The translations under genes and the position numbers were made by a program. The notes beneath the pieces are model-generated. The model worked only from the letters and a program-made list of their open reading frames with translations, was not told the DNA's origin and searched no databases. A stretch of DNA of 64,000 nucleotides from Roseibium marinum (GTDB taxonomy: Bacteria; Pseudomonadota; Alphaproteobacteria; Rhizobiales; Stappiaceae): the NCBI RefSeq assembly GCF_002906165.1, contig NZ_PPCN01000001.1, positions 992,001-1,056,000 on the forward strand, read 5' to 3'. Each line of letters starts with the position of its first letter. Position 1 is the stretch's first letter. Shown here piece by piece: positions 40,505 through 47,620 of this stretch.

Positions 40505-41313
40505 GTGCGGCCCGGTTTTCGTTCCTGGTTCTCGGAATTTTTCTGGCGGTGGCCGGAGGACTTGCCGGAGGGCTCGGTGGCGGCCTTGCCGGCGGGGCGG
40601 GCTTTCTGTCGCTCGGTTTCGCGATCGGCATGGCGCATGCGCTTGAAGCCGATCATCTCGCCGCGGTGGCAACGATGTTCGACCGGGGCAGGGGGCTGCT
40701 GCCCCTGATGAAACGCGGAGCGGTCTGGGGCCTTGGTCACACACTAAGCCTCTTCCTGATCTGCGGAACGGTGCTGGCGCTCGGGCTGACAATTTCCGGC
40801 CGCGTCGAAGCGTCCCTGGAACTTGCCGTGGGCGTGATGATCGTGATCCTCGGCTTGCGTGTCTTCTGGAAACTCCTGAGGGCGCGCATTCACATCCACG
40901 TGCACACACACGGCGGCCTTCGTCACACGCATGCTCATTCCCATGCGCTGGACCGCGAGGCTCATGGTCAGTCCGCGCACCAGCACGGTCATGCCCCGAT
41001 GCGGTCATATCTTCCTGTGCTGGGCATAGGACTCCTGCATGGCGCGGCCGGTTCCGCGGGTCTGCTGGTTCTGACGGTTGCGACAACCGAGAGTTTCGCA
41101 GAGGCCGTTTCCTATTTCGCGCTTTTCGGAGTGGGGTCGCTTGCCGGCATGGCCGCCTTGAGCGCGCTTGCCAGCGTGCCGCTGCGTTTTGTCGACCGTG
41201 GCGCTTCATGGATGAAGACAGCCACGGCGGCCAGTATCGGTATTCTTGCCATCTGGGTTGGCGGGTCCTTGGCACTGGGCAGCGTTCAGGCGCTCCAGGC
41301 GGCGGGTCTGTGA
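40501..41313 (+). CDS. NiCoT/UreH-like transition-metal transporter
   Basis: A 270-aa membrane protein with six or more helices. GMAHALEADHLAAVATMF near residue 41 corresponds to the HAxDADH metal-recognition motif of nickel/cobalt transporters, and GLGHTLSLFLICGTVLALGL to their second conserved region. A cytoplasmic or periplasmic loop near residues 120-165 is extremely His-rich (HIHVHTHGGLRHTHAHSHA, later HGQSAHQHGH). Together these imply uptake or efflux of Ni, Co or a similar divalent ion. Its presence in the cupin/Rieske operon suggests metal supply to pathway enzymes. Confidence 0.82.
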   Translation: MSAARFSFLVLGIFLAVAGGLAGGLGGGLAGGAGFLSLGFAIGMAHALEADHLAAVATMFDRGRGLLPLMKRGAVWGLGHTLSLFLICGTVLALGLTISGRVEASLELAVGVMIVILGLRVFWKLLRARIHIHVHTHGGLRHTHAHSHALDREAHGQSAHQHGHAPMRSYLPVLGIGLLHGAAGSAGLLVLTVATTESFAEAVSYFALFGVGSLAGMAALSALASVPLRFVDRGASWMKTATAASIGILAIWVGGSLALGSVQALQAAGL

Positions 41314-41317
41314 ATTC

Positions 41318-41371
41318 GTTTTTAAAGTGTCGAAGCATCTTGTCTGCGTTCAACTCAACGCGGGATGCGCT
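41318..41371 (+). repeat. Two-hairpin dispersed repeat, copy C (right half only)
   Basis: It matches the right-hand half of copies A and B: GAAGCATCTTGTCTGCGTTC, AACTCAACGCG, GGATGC. The left hairpin is missing. It lies between the NiCoT gene and the small His-rich protein, just before the AGGAGG ribosome site of the latter. Confidence 0.75.
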
Positions 41372-41385
41372 AGGAGGGTGCACCA

Positions 41386-41829
41386 ATGTGCGGAGAAATC
41401 GATGAGCAGGTTACCGTCGGCCAGGACCTGCTTGAACATTTGCGCGTGATCGGCCGCCTCCTGGAACTCAAACCCGGCGAGAGGGCCACTACCGTCCCCA
41501 AAGGCCTGGACGAAGCGTCCGGCCGGGCCGCATATATGGAAGAAATCTTCCGGTCAGGAATGGCCGGGGCGCTCGCCGGTATCGCCGCGGCGGAGGAGGG
41601 CGAGGTGGTGGATGCGCTCGCCAGCCAGGCAATCGCGCTGGGCCGTCTGGCGGGATTTCTGGCGGGTCAGTTACCGCCGGAAGCCGATTTGTTTCGCGGC
41701 GTGATCGAGGCCGTGACCGCCGGCCACAATGAACCGCGCGAAATCGCCGACGCGCATCGCCGGTCCGCGGATCATCATCACCATGACCAGGGTCACATCC
41801 ACGGCCATGATCACGATCATCATCATTGA
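41386..41829 (+). CDS. Small protein with a poly-His C-terminal tail
   Basis: A 147-aa, probably helical cytoplasmic protein. Its last residues read HHHHDQGHIHGHDHDHHH, an obvious metal-binding tail similar in style to Ni/Co storage or chaperone proteins (HypB/UreE/SlyD tails). The body (residues 1-120) has no family that I recognise. There is an AGGAGG ribosome site upstream. It lies between the metal transporter and the permease halves, which supports a role in buffering or handing over the transported metal. Confidence 0.7.
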   Translation: MCGEIDEQVTVGQDLLEHLRVIGRLLELKPGERATTVPKGLDEASGRAAYMEEIFRSGMAGALAGIAAAEEGEVVDALASQAIALGRLAGFLAGQLPPEADLFRGVIEAVTAGHNEPREIADAHRRSADHHHHDQGHIHGHDHDHHH

Positions 41830-41844
41830 GGCGGGACCAAAGCC

Positions 41845-42456
41845 ATGCGCCCGTTTGACTTTTTACGAGATCGGGACTGGCGCAACGCGGTTTTGAAGGA
41901 CGGTTTCGGCGTCGGCTTCTGGGTGTTCGTGGGCGTGGCGGTGCTGGCTGGCCTTGCCTGCTATGTCCTGAAGGGGCCGGAAGCGTTTCACCATGCGCTG
42001 GTGCGCGATATCGAACTTGTTTTCGGCCTCGTTCCCCGCGTGTTCGTGGCGGTCTCGATCGCTGCGGTAATCTGGTTCCTCCTGCCTCGTGAACGGTTGT
42101 CCGGTCTGGTCGGCAAGGAAAGCGGGATCCGGGGTCTCGTGGTTGCGACCCTTGCCGGAGCCGTGACGCCGGGCGGGCCCGCATCAGCCTATTCCCTGCT
42201 TACCGTTCTGGCGACTTCCGGTGCGGACCGGGGAGCGGCTGTTGCCTATATCACTGCCTGGGCGACACTCGGATTGCAGCGTGTGCTCGTCTGGGATGTG
42301 CCTTTCATGGGGGCGGAATTCGCCATCTTGCGTATTATGATCACCATACCCCTGCCGATCGTTGCCGGCCTGATCGCGCGCCGGTTGCCGCTGACGCTGG
42401 TCGTCAAGGACGAGAATGAAAAACAGGAGGAGGTTGATACCAACCTCCATAAATAG
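41845..42456 (+). CDS. Permease half protein A (YraQ/ArsP-like predicted permease)
   Basis: A 203-aa membrane protein with four or five hydrophobic segments. VATLAGAVTPGGPASAYSLL near residue 98 is the GxxxPxxP-type signature of predicted permeases (DUF318/YraQ/ArsP). It corresponds to one half of such a transporter; the other half is probably the next gene. The start lies 15 bp after the His-tail gene stop. Its stop codon is inside a hairpin that also covers the ribosome-site region of the next gene. Confidence 0.7.
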   Translation: MRPFDFLRDRDWRNAVLKDGFGVGFWVFVGVAVLAGLACYVLKGPEAFHHALVRDIELVFGLVPRVFVAVSIAAVIWFLLPRERLSGLVGKESGIRGLVVATLAGAVTPGGPASAYSLLTVLATSGADRGAAVAYITAWATLGLQRVLVWDVPFMGAEFAILRIMITIPLPIVAGLIARRLPLTLVVKDENEKQEEVDTNLHK

Positions 42457-42480
42457 GTTCTTATTTATTGAGGTTGGTAT
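42437..42480 (+). promoter_or_regulatory. Stop-spanning hairpin, candidate translational-coupling element
   Basis: The 19-nt arms 42437-42455 and 42462-42480 pair with one mismatch around a 6-nt loop. The stop codon of permease half A (42454-42456) falls at the top of the stem. The GAGG that probably serves half B (start 42486) lies in the 3' arm. A ribosome finishing half A would open the stem, so the two halves could be made in equal amounts. Confidence 0.65.
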
Positions 42481-42485
42481 AAGCC

Positions 42486-43004
42486 ATGAACATCGGTTTT
42501 ATCGTCCTTCTGGCCCTTCTCGCCGGGCTGATCGTGATCGCCGTATACAAGGAACTGGACTTCGGCCCGATCCTGAAACGGCTTTTCGAGCAGTTCATAA
42601 AACTCTTTCCCCGCATGATCAGCGCGCTGGCCGCGGCCGGCTTTATCGCCGAACTGATACCCAAGGAGGCGATTTCGGGATATCTGGGCGCCGACGCCGG
42701 ATTGCTGGCTTTGCCCGTCGCGGCCGTGACCGGCCTTATGGTGCCGGCCGGACCGGTGATCGCGTTCGCCATCGCGGCAATCTTTGCCAAGTCCGGCGCC
42801 TCGACAGCGGCACTGGTTACGTTCATTACCTCCTGGAGTGTATTCGCCGCACACAGAATCATGATCTATGAGCTTCCTCTTCTTGGCGGCTCGTTCCTCC
42901 GTTTGCGGGTGTCTTCTGTCCTGGTGATCCCGTTTCTCGCGGGTGGGCTCGCTTTCCTGGTCGGGCTGGTATTTTCCTTCGGCGGCGCGGTGCCGATGAA
43001 CTGA
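42486..43004 (+). CDS. Permease half protein B (YraQ/ArsP-like)
   Basis: A 172-aa membrane protein with about four helices. LIPKEAISGYLGADAGLLAL followed by PVAAVTGLMVPAGPVIAFAI repeats the pattern seen in half A (LVGKESGIRG...TLAGAVTPGGPASAYS). The two genes therefore encode homologous halves that probably assemble into one transporter. The substrate is unknown. The metal context makes a metal ion or metal complex possible. Confidence 0.7.
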   Translation: MNIGFIVLLALLAGLIVIAVYKELDFGPILKRLFEQFIKLFPRMISALAAAGFIAELIPKEAISGYLGADAGLLALPVAAVTGLMVPAGPVIAFAIAAIFAKSGASTAALVTFITSWSVFAAHRIMIYELPLLGGSFLRLRVSSVLVIPFLAGGLAFLVGLVFSFGGAVPMN

Positions 43005-43040
43005 CGTTTCCGCGCGTTATTCGGAGAACATGCATGACTG

Positions 43041-44336
43041 GTGAGACGCGCGCTCCCGGGTGGCGGAACAGTCATTCGCACGGAAAGGTCGACCGCGTTG
43101 ACTAGCAACAATTCACCAATCGGTGGCAGCAGATTCGCGATCTTCAGATACCCCGGTTTTCGCCGCTACTGGATTGCGATTGTCCTCATAGGGTTTGCCC
43201 TTCAGATCCAGACGGTGGCGGTCGGCTGGCAGGTCTACGAAATGACGCGCAGCGCGTTCAATCTCGGGCTGGTCGGCCTGTCCCAGTTCCTTCCCGCACT
43301 CGGGCTTGTTCTTGTAACGGGCGCGGTCGCCGACCGGCTGCCGCGCAAGCGTATTCTGATTACCTGTCTGCTTGTCGAGGCGGTCTGTGCGGCCGGACTG
43401 ATGGTCATGACCCTTCCGGGGTTTGAAAGCATATTGCCGATTTTCGGATTGCTGATGATTTTTGGAGCCGCGCGCGCCTTCTACAATCCGGCCCGTCAGG
43501 CGATCGTTCCCAATCTTGTGCCCGAGAACCAGTTGCCGAACGCGATCGCCGTCAACACGACGGCCAACCAGTTCGCGACGATTTGCGGTCCCGTCGCGGG
43601 AGGGCTTCTCTACGGTGTTCAGCCGGGTGCTGCGTATGGGGCGACATTGGGGCTGCTTCTAGCGGCCGCTGTTCTAGTGTTCTCGATCCCCAATCCCGAA
43701 CAGCAAAGGGCGCGGGGTCATACGACCTGGGCAACGATCAGTGCCGGGTTCAGCTATATCCTGTCGGAGAAGGTGGTCCTCGGCGCGATTTCTCTCGACC
43801 TGTTCGCGGTATTGCTTGGCGGCGCGGTGGCGCTGTTGCCGATCTACGCGCATGACATTCTGCATGTGGGGCCGTCCGGCCTCGGGTTCCTGCGATCCGC
43901 CCAGGCGGTCGGGGCAATTTCCATGGGCGCTTTGCTGATCTGGCGGCCGGTCTCGAACCATGCCGGACGGATCATGTTTGCCGCCGTCTTCGCATTCGGG
44001 CTGTTCACGCTCGTTTTTGCGGTCTCCGAGACGCTGTGGATTTCAGTCTTCGCCCTTGCGCTCATGGGAGGGGCGGACATGGTCAGCGTCTATATACGCG
44101 GTACGCTGATCCAGCTCTGGACGCCGGATGAACTGCGCGGCCGGGTGAACGCCGTCAACCAGGTTTTCATCGGCGCGTCCAACGAACTGGGCGGTTTTCG
44201 CGCCGGAACCACGACGGCCCTGATCGGACCCGTGGCGGCGGTACTGGCGGGTGGTATCGGCACCCTGGCGGTGGCAGGGCTGTGGATGCGCGGATTTCCG
44301 CAACTGCGCCACGTCAAGCACCTGACGCGATCCTGA
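43041..44336 (+). CDS. Major facilitator superfamily transporter (EntS/DHA3-like)
   Basis: A 12-helix permease of up to 431 aa. The sequence FAIFRYPGFRRYWIAIVLIG, then GAVADRLPRKRILI (the MFS loop 2-3 motif) and ARAFYNPARQAIVPNLVPEN is typical of the enterobactin-exporter-like EntS subgroup. PELRGRVNAVNQ-like PDELRGRVNAVNQVFIGASN occurs in the second half. It may export a siderophore-like or aromatic compound. The start is uncertain: GTG 43041, or TTG 43098 with GGAAAGG 9 nt upstream. It is the last gene of the operon. Confidence 0.8.
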   Translation: MRRALPGGGTVIRTERSTALTSNNSPIGGSRFAIFRYPGFRRYWIAIVLIGFALQIQTVAVGWQVYEMTRSAFNLGLVGLSQFLPALGLVLVTGAVADRLPRKRILITCLLVEAVCAAGLMVMTLPGFESILPIFGLLMIFGAARAFYNPARQAIVPNLVPENQLPNAIAVNTTANQFATICGPVAGGLLYGVQPGAAYGATLGLLLAAAVLVFSIPNPEQQRARGHTTWATISAGFSYILSEKVVLGAISLDLFAVLLGGAVALLPIYAHDILHVGPSGLGFLRSAQAVGAISMGALLIWRPVSNHAGRIMFAAVFAFGLFTLVFAVSETLWISVFALALMGGADMVSVYIRGTLIQLWTPDELRGRVNAVNQVFIGASNELGGFRAGTTTALIGPVAAVLAGGIGTLAVAGLWMRGFPQLRHVKHLTRS

Positions 44337-44370
44337 AAAAGGCACAGGGCGTGGTAAAACGCCCTGTGCC
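44336..44370 (-). terminator. Rho-independent terminator of the leftward cupin operon
   Basis: An 11-bp perfect stem (GGCACAGGGCG / CGCCCTGTGCC) is followed on the minus strand by TTTTT. It lies about 80 bp beyond the stop of the cupin at 44452 and also borders the MFS gene stop. Confidence 0.8.
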
Positions 44371-44451
44371 TTGGGGAAACGTGTTGTCGCGGCCGGCGGC
44401 TCGACGCCGGGCTCCGCATGCCGGGCCGAAGACGGCTTTCAGCCTGGCCCC

Positions 44452-45048
44452 TCACTCGTCAGCGGGCGGCACCCAGACATTCTCAAAACCTTCGGCGGGC
44501 TCGAGCTGGTCGAACCAGTCGAGGCCAAGGGCTTTCATGACGCGGCTGTTGCAGACGACGATACGGGCTTCGATGCCGGAGGTGTTGAAGCGCTTGTGCG
44601 CGACATAGGGCGGCACATAGATGAAGTCGCCGGGTCCCCAGTCGTAGCGCTTGGGGGTCGTGTCCCAGGTCCATTCGAATTCGACCTTGCATTCGAATTG
44701 CACATCGTAGTGAAGGTCGTGACCCGTGCCCTCGATGACGAAGGCGATTTCCTCCGTCAGATGGCGGCTCGTTCCGGTCGCCTTGCCGGCCTCGATGAAC
44801 TGCATGTAGATGTCAATGCAGCATTCCTTGGTGTCCATCCGCTCGTTGACAATGTGCTTGATCAGCCCGTCCGCCGATCGTTCCATCGGCATCTGGTCCC
44901 ACTTCACCACGTTGAGACGATCTTTGTACTCACGGCGGAAGCGTTGCGAAGCCTCCAGGGCATCCTTGTAGAAGGAAACCTCCGGTGCGCCCATCCTGGC
45001 GCGCTGACGTTCCACGGCATCCGTGAACGTGCTTGGATCCATACTCAT
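44452..45048 (-). CDS. Single-domain cupin protein, pair 2 member B
   Basis: A 198-aa cupin, paralogue of 23327-23926. Motif 1 reads TSRHLTEEIAFVIEGTGHDL: the first His of the usual His-x-His is Ser, while the second His and the Glu remain. Motif 2 is DFIYVPPYVAHKRFNTSG. The shared C-terminal extension is FDQLEPAEGFENVWVPP. With one ligand missing, this copy may bind metal differently or act as a regulatory/structural subunit of member A. The member A gene ends 13 bp upstream. The AMINO end also resembles that of pair 1 B (IKHIVNERMDTKE versus LKHLINEAMNTRM). Confidence 0.78.
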   Translation of the reverse strand: MSMDPSTFTDAVERQRARMGAPEVSFYKDALEASQRFRREYKDRLNVVKWDQMPMERSADGLIKHIVNERMDTKECCIDIYMQFIEAGKATGTSRHLTEEIAFVIEGTGHDLHYDVQFECKVEFEWTWDTTPKRYDWGPGDFIYVPPYVAHKRFNTSGIEARIVVCNSRVMKALGLDWFDQLEPAEGFENVWVPPADE

Positions 45049-45061
45049 CTGAAGTCCCCTC

Positions 45062-45640
45062 TCAAACGTTCTCCGGCGGTGTGTAGTCCTCGTGCCCCGG
45101 TACCGGTTTTTCGGGCGGATACTGCACCATCTTCTGGAAGATCATGTGCATGAACAGGAATAGCGGCTTGGCCTTCAGAACCAGGATCAGGCCTTCTTCG
45201 TCGCTGTCGTTCAAATGCTGGTGCACGCAGGCGTTCTCGACGATAAGCGCGTCGCCAGTCTCCCAGTCGATGCGCCGGCCATCGTGAACGTCGTGGCCCT
45301 TGCCCTTGAGCACGAGGAACACCGCGGAGTTCATGTGGCCGTGGGTCTGGCCATATCCCTTTGGCGAAAACACCTCCACATGGGCTTCGATCGACTGGGC
45401 GATGCGGTTGGCCTGGGGGTTGATGACCTTCTTGCCGTAATGCTGCGGTCCGCCCTTCCATTTCAGATCCGAGGTCCGGTAGACCCGCGGCTGAGAATAG
45501 AGCTCTTCCTTCAACTGGCCATAAGTGCCTTCCAGCGCCCGGACGAAGGTGCGTTTCTTCGTCCAGCGCTCCCAGACGACCTTGTCGCGGTTTTCGCTGT
45601 TGTGGCCTAAGCCGCCTTCCATCGCGGAGTCATCTGACAT
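45062..45640 (-). CDS. Single-domain cupin protein, pair 2 member A
   Basis: A 192-aa cupin, paralogue of 22701-23324. Motif 1 is THGHMNSAVFLVLKGKGHDV, with both His kept but the Glu replaced by Ser. Motif 2 is ENACVHQHLNDS. The C-terminal segment PLFLFMHMIFQKMVQYPPEK is shared with pair 1 A (PMFVFMNMLFQKTVEPRSTV). It is first in a two-gene operon behind operator copy 10. The start at 45640 (MSDDSAMEGG) is chosen over an upstream ATG at 45685. Confidence 0.78.
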   Translation of the reverse strand: MSDDSAMEGGLGHNSENRDKVVWERWTKKRTFVRALEGTYGQLKEELYSQPRVYRTSDLKWKGGPQHYGKKVINPQANRIAQSIEAHVEVFSPKGYGQTHGHMNSAVFLVLKGKGHDVHDGRRIDWETGDALIVENACVHQHLNDSDEEGLILVLKAKPLFLFMHMIFQKMVQYPPEKPVPGHEDYTPPENV

Positions 45641-45706
45641 CCGGTATTCCTCCCTGGTGCGAGACCTCAGGCGGTGACAGTACAAACCTCAGCCATTCCC
45701 GTCAAC

Positions 45707-45731
45707 GGCACGGCGTTCCATATAAAGGAAC
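45707..45731 (-). promoter_or_regulatory. Putative IclR-regulon operator, copy 10, with promoter
   Basis: Minus strand: GTTCCtttATATG, GAAC, 3 nt, GTGCC. TTGACG starts one nt after it (45705-45700), with TACTGT 17 nt further. This promoter drives the second cupin pair. The site abuts the 3' end of the dehydrogenase gene. Confidence 0.65.
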
Positions 45732-45732
45732 A

Positions 45733-46599
45733 TCACGAATTTTCTGTGACGTCACTCAGGCTGCGCGCGGTGATCGGCTGGCCCAGGTATTCGGCCTCCT
45801 CGCCGTAAAGCAGGGCGTGGACCCTGTCCGGCCCGAGCCGCTTGACAAGCTGATCGACCATGCCGAACAGAGGCAGGGCGAGGCCCGCCGACTGGCTGAC
45901 ATCGAGCGCAAGGTCCATGTCCTTTTCGTGCCAGGTAAAGCGGGTCGTGTCCCATCGCTCCAGCGTGGTGTTGCGGGCCGGGCATTTCAGCAGCGTTTCA
46001 CGCATGGTCTGAGCATTGATGCCGCAGGACCTGGCGAGCGCCAGAACCTCGTAATTCGCGACGCAGGCGGCCCAGTGCATCATGTTGTTGCAGGCCTTGC
46101 CGAGCTGGCCGCAACCGATGTCCCCCAGATGCTCAACGCTGCGGCTGTAGGTCATCAGAACCGGGCGGACTTTCTCGACATCCTCCACGGTGCCGCCGCA
46201 GAGCGAAACCAGGTTACCGTCTTCCGCGCCCTTGCGTCCATAACAGACAGGCGCATCGACCAGGCCGACATTCTTCTCCCTGCAGGCCTGGGCAAGCCCG
46301 ATCATGGTCTTCGGATGATTTGTGGCGGCGACCACAATGACGCTGCCCGGTGGCTTTCCCGATGCAAGCAAGGTCTGAACGACCGCCTCACTCTGCGCGT
46401 CGGAGGCGACCATAACGATGATCACCTCGCAGGATTCCGCCAGTTCCTGAAGGCCGGACGCTGCCTTGATTGGGAAGACGGCCGCCTTGTCCAGCGCCTT
46501 GGCGTCATTGTCATACACAAGGACGGAAAATCCTTTGCCGGCCGCATGGCCGGCCATGGCGGCCCCCATCGCGCCCACACCCACGAAACCGATCTGCAT
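45733..46599 (-). CDS. NAD(P)-dependent beta-hydroxyacid dehydrogenase (HIBADH family)
   Basis: A 288-aa oxidoreductase. The N-terminal Rossmann motif is IGFVGVGAMGAAMAGHAAGK, then DAPVCYGRKGAEDGNLVSLC (substrate-binding GG.. region), and the catalytic Lys is in GCGQLGKACNNMMHW. Family members oxidise or reduce 3-hydroxyacids such as 3-hydroxyisobutyrate or tartronate semialdehyde. The substrate here is open. The start at 46599 has GGAGGAA just upstream. It is divergent from the aldolase-like operon, with operator copy 11 between them. Confidence 0.85.
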   Translation of the reverse strand: MQIGFVGVGAMGAAMAGHAAGKGFSVLVYDNDAKALDKAAVFPIKAASGLQELAESCEVIIVMVASDAQSEAVVQTLLASGKPPGSVIVVAATNHPKTMIGLAQACREKNVGLVDAPVCYGRKGAEDGNLVSLCGGTVEDVEKVRPVLMTYSRSVEHLGDIGCGQLGKACNNMMHWAACVANYEVLALARSCGINAQTMRETLLKCPARNTTLERWDTTRFTWHEKDMDLALDVSQSAGLALPLFGMVDQLVKRLGPDRVHALLYGEEAEYLGQPITARSLSDVTENS

Positions 46600-46612
46600 T
46601 GCTTCCTCCATT

Positions 46613-46637
46613 GTTCTTCTATTTGGAACGATGGTCC
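46613..46637 (+). promoter_or_regulatory. Putative IclR-regulon operator, copy 11
   Basis: GTTCTtctATTTG, GAAC, 3 nt, GGTCC. A TTGCGT...17 nt...TAGGGT pair lies 9 nt downstream, facing the class II aldolase/AroE operon. The site also lies 14 bp upstream of the dehydrogenase start. Confidence 0.6.
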
Positions 46638-46799
46638 ATTTTCAGTTTGCGTCAAGCCGAACCCGCCGCTAGGGTGAAAAAAACGGGGAGCTGTCAGCCG
46701 CACCGGGCCTACGGCCGCATGGCGTTATCCGCTGGCCTGGTTGCCGATACCCGCGCGCAAGAGGCAGCCGGTCTTCGGGCCCGAAGAGATTTTCCCTGA

Positions 46800-46852
46800 A
46801 AGCAAGACGACCCCCGAAAGCATGACAACCCCCGAAAGCATGACAACCAAGG
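46800..46852 (+). repeat. 18-bp tandem repeat upstream of the aldolase-like gene
   Basis: About 2.8 copies of AGCATGACAACCCCCGAA, the first copy degenerate. It lies 10 bp before the start codon at 46863 and its end supplies AAGG, the likely ribosome site. Confidence 0.7.
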
Positions 46853-46862
46853 TGATCATCTG

Positions 46863-47609
46863 ATGAAAAGTCATCCTTCCTCCGGCGGACCTGTTGCTCC
46901 GGACACGCTTGCGGATCTGGCCGCTGCCTCGCGCATCCTGGCCGCGCGTGGAGTGGTTGATGGCATGGGGCATGTTTCGCTTCGCCATCCTGCCGCACCG
47001 GACCGGTTTCTTATCTCCCGCTCCATGGCACCGGCGCTGGTAACACCCGACGACATAGTGGAGCTCGACCTGAACAGCGAGCCGTGCGATCCGGATGCTC
47101 CCGGAAGCTTTCTGGAACGCTTCATTCACGGCGAGATCTACCGCGCCCGTCCGGACGTGATGTCGGTGGTCCATAGCCATTCAGCTTCCGTCATCCCCTT
47201 CGGTCTGAGCGGACCGGGGATGCGGGCGATGTATCATAATGCGGCATTCCTTTCCTGCGACGTCCCGGTTTTCGATATTCGCGAGGATTTCGGAACGACG
47301 GACATGCTGGTGTGCGACTGCGCGCGCGGCAGCTCGCTCGCCGCGACCCTGGGTGAGCGAAGCGTCGCATTGATGCGGGCGCATGGCTCGGTTGCCTGCG
47401 GTCCGACACTGCGGCTTGCCGTGTTCCGGGCTGTCTACACCGAGGTAAATGCGCGTATCCAGCATTGGACCAATGCGCTTGCTTCGGGTGGGGATATCGC
47501 AGCGCTCTCGCGCGAGGAAGCCGAGCTTGCCGACGTCGCCAATACGGGTGCCGCCACCCGGTCGTGGGAATTGTGGCGCGCCGAAGTTCATGACCAGACC
47601 GGTTGGTGA
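46863..47609 (+). CDS. Class II aldolase/adducin family protein 1
   Basis: A 248-aa protein with the zinc-binding site of class II aldolases: MGHVSLRHPAAPDRFLIS, VVHSHSASVIPFG (His-x-His) and the downstream LMRAHGSVACG His. The family includes L-fuculose-phosphate aldolase and also aromatic decarboxylases such as 3,4-dihydroxyphthalate decarboxylase, which would fit this context better than sugar metabolism. The second family member follows 11 bp later, suggesting a hetero-oligomer or two related steps. Confidence 0.8.
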   Translation: MKSHPSSGGPVAPDTLADLAAASRILAARGVVDGMGHVSLRHPAAPDRFLISRSMAPALVTPDDIVELDLNSEPCDPDAPGSFLERFIHGEIYRARPDVMSVVHSHSASVIPFGLSGPGMRAMYHNAAFLSCDVPVFDIREDFGTTDMLVCDCARGSSLAATLGERSVALMRAHGSVACGPTLRLAVFRAVYTEVNARIQHWTNALASGGDIAALSREEAELADVANTGAATRSWELWRAEVHDQTGW

Positions 47610-47620
47610 AGGACAACGAT

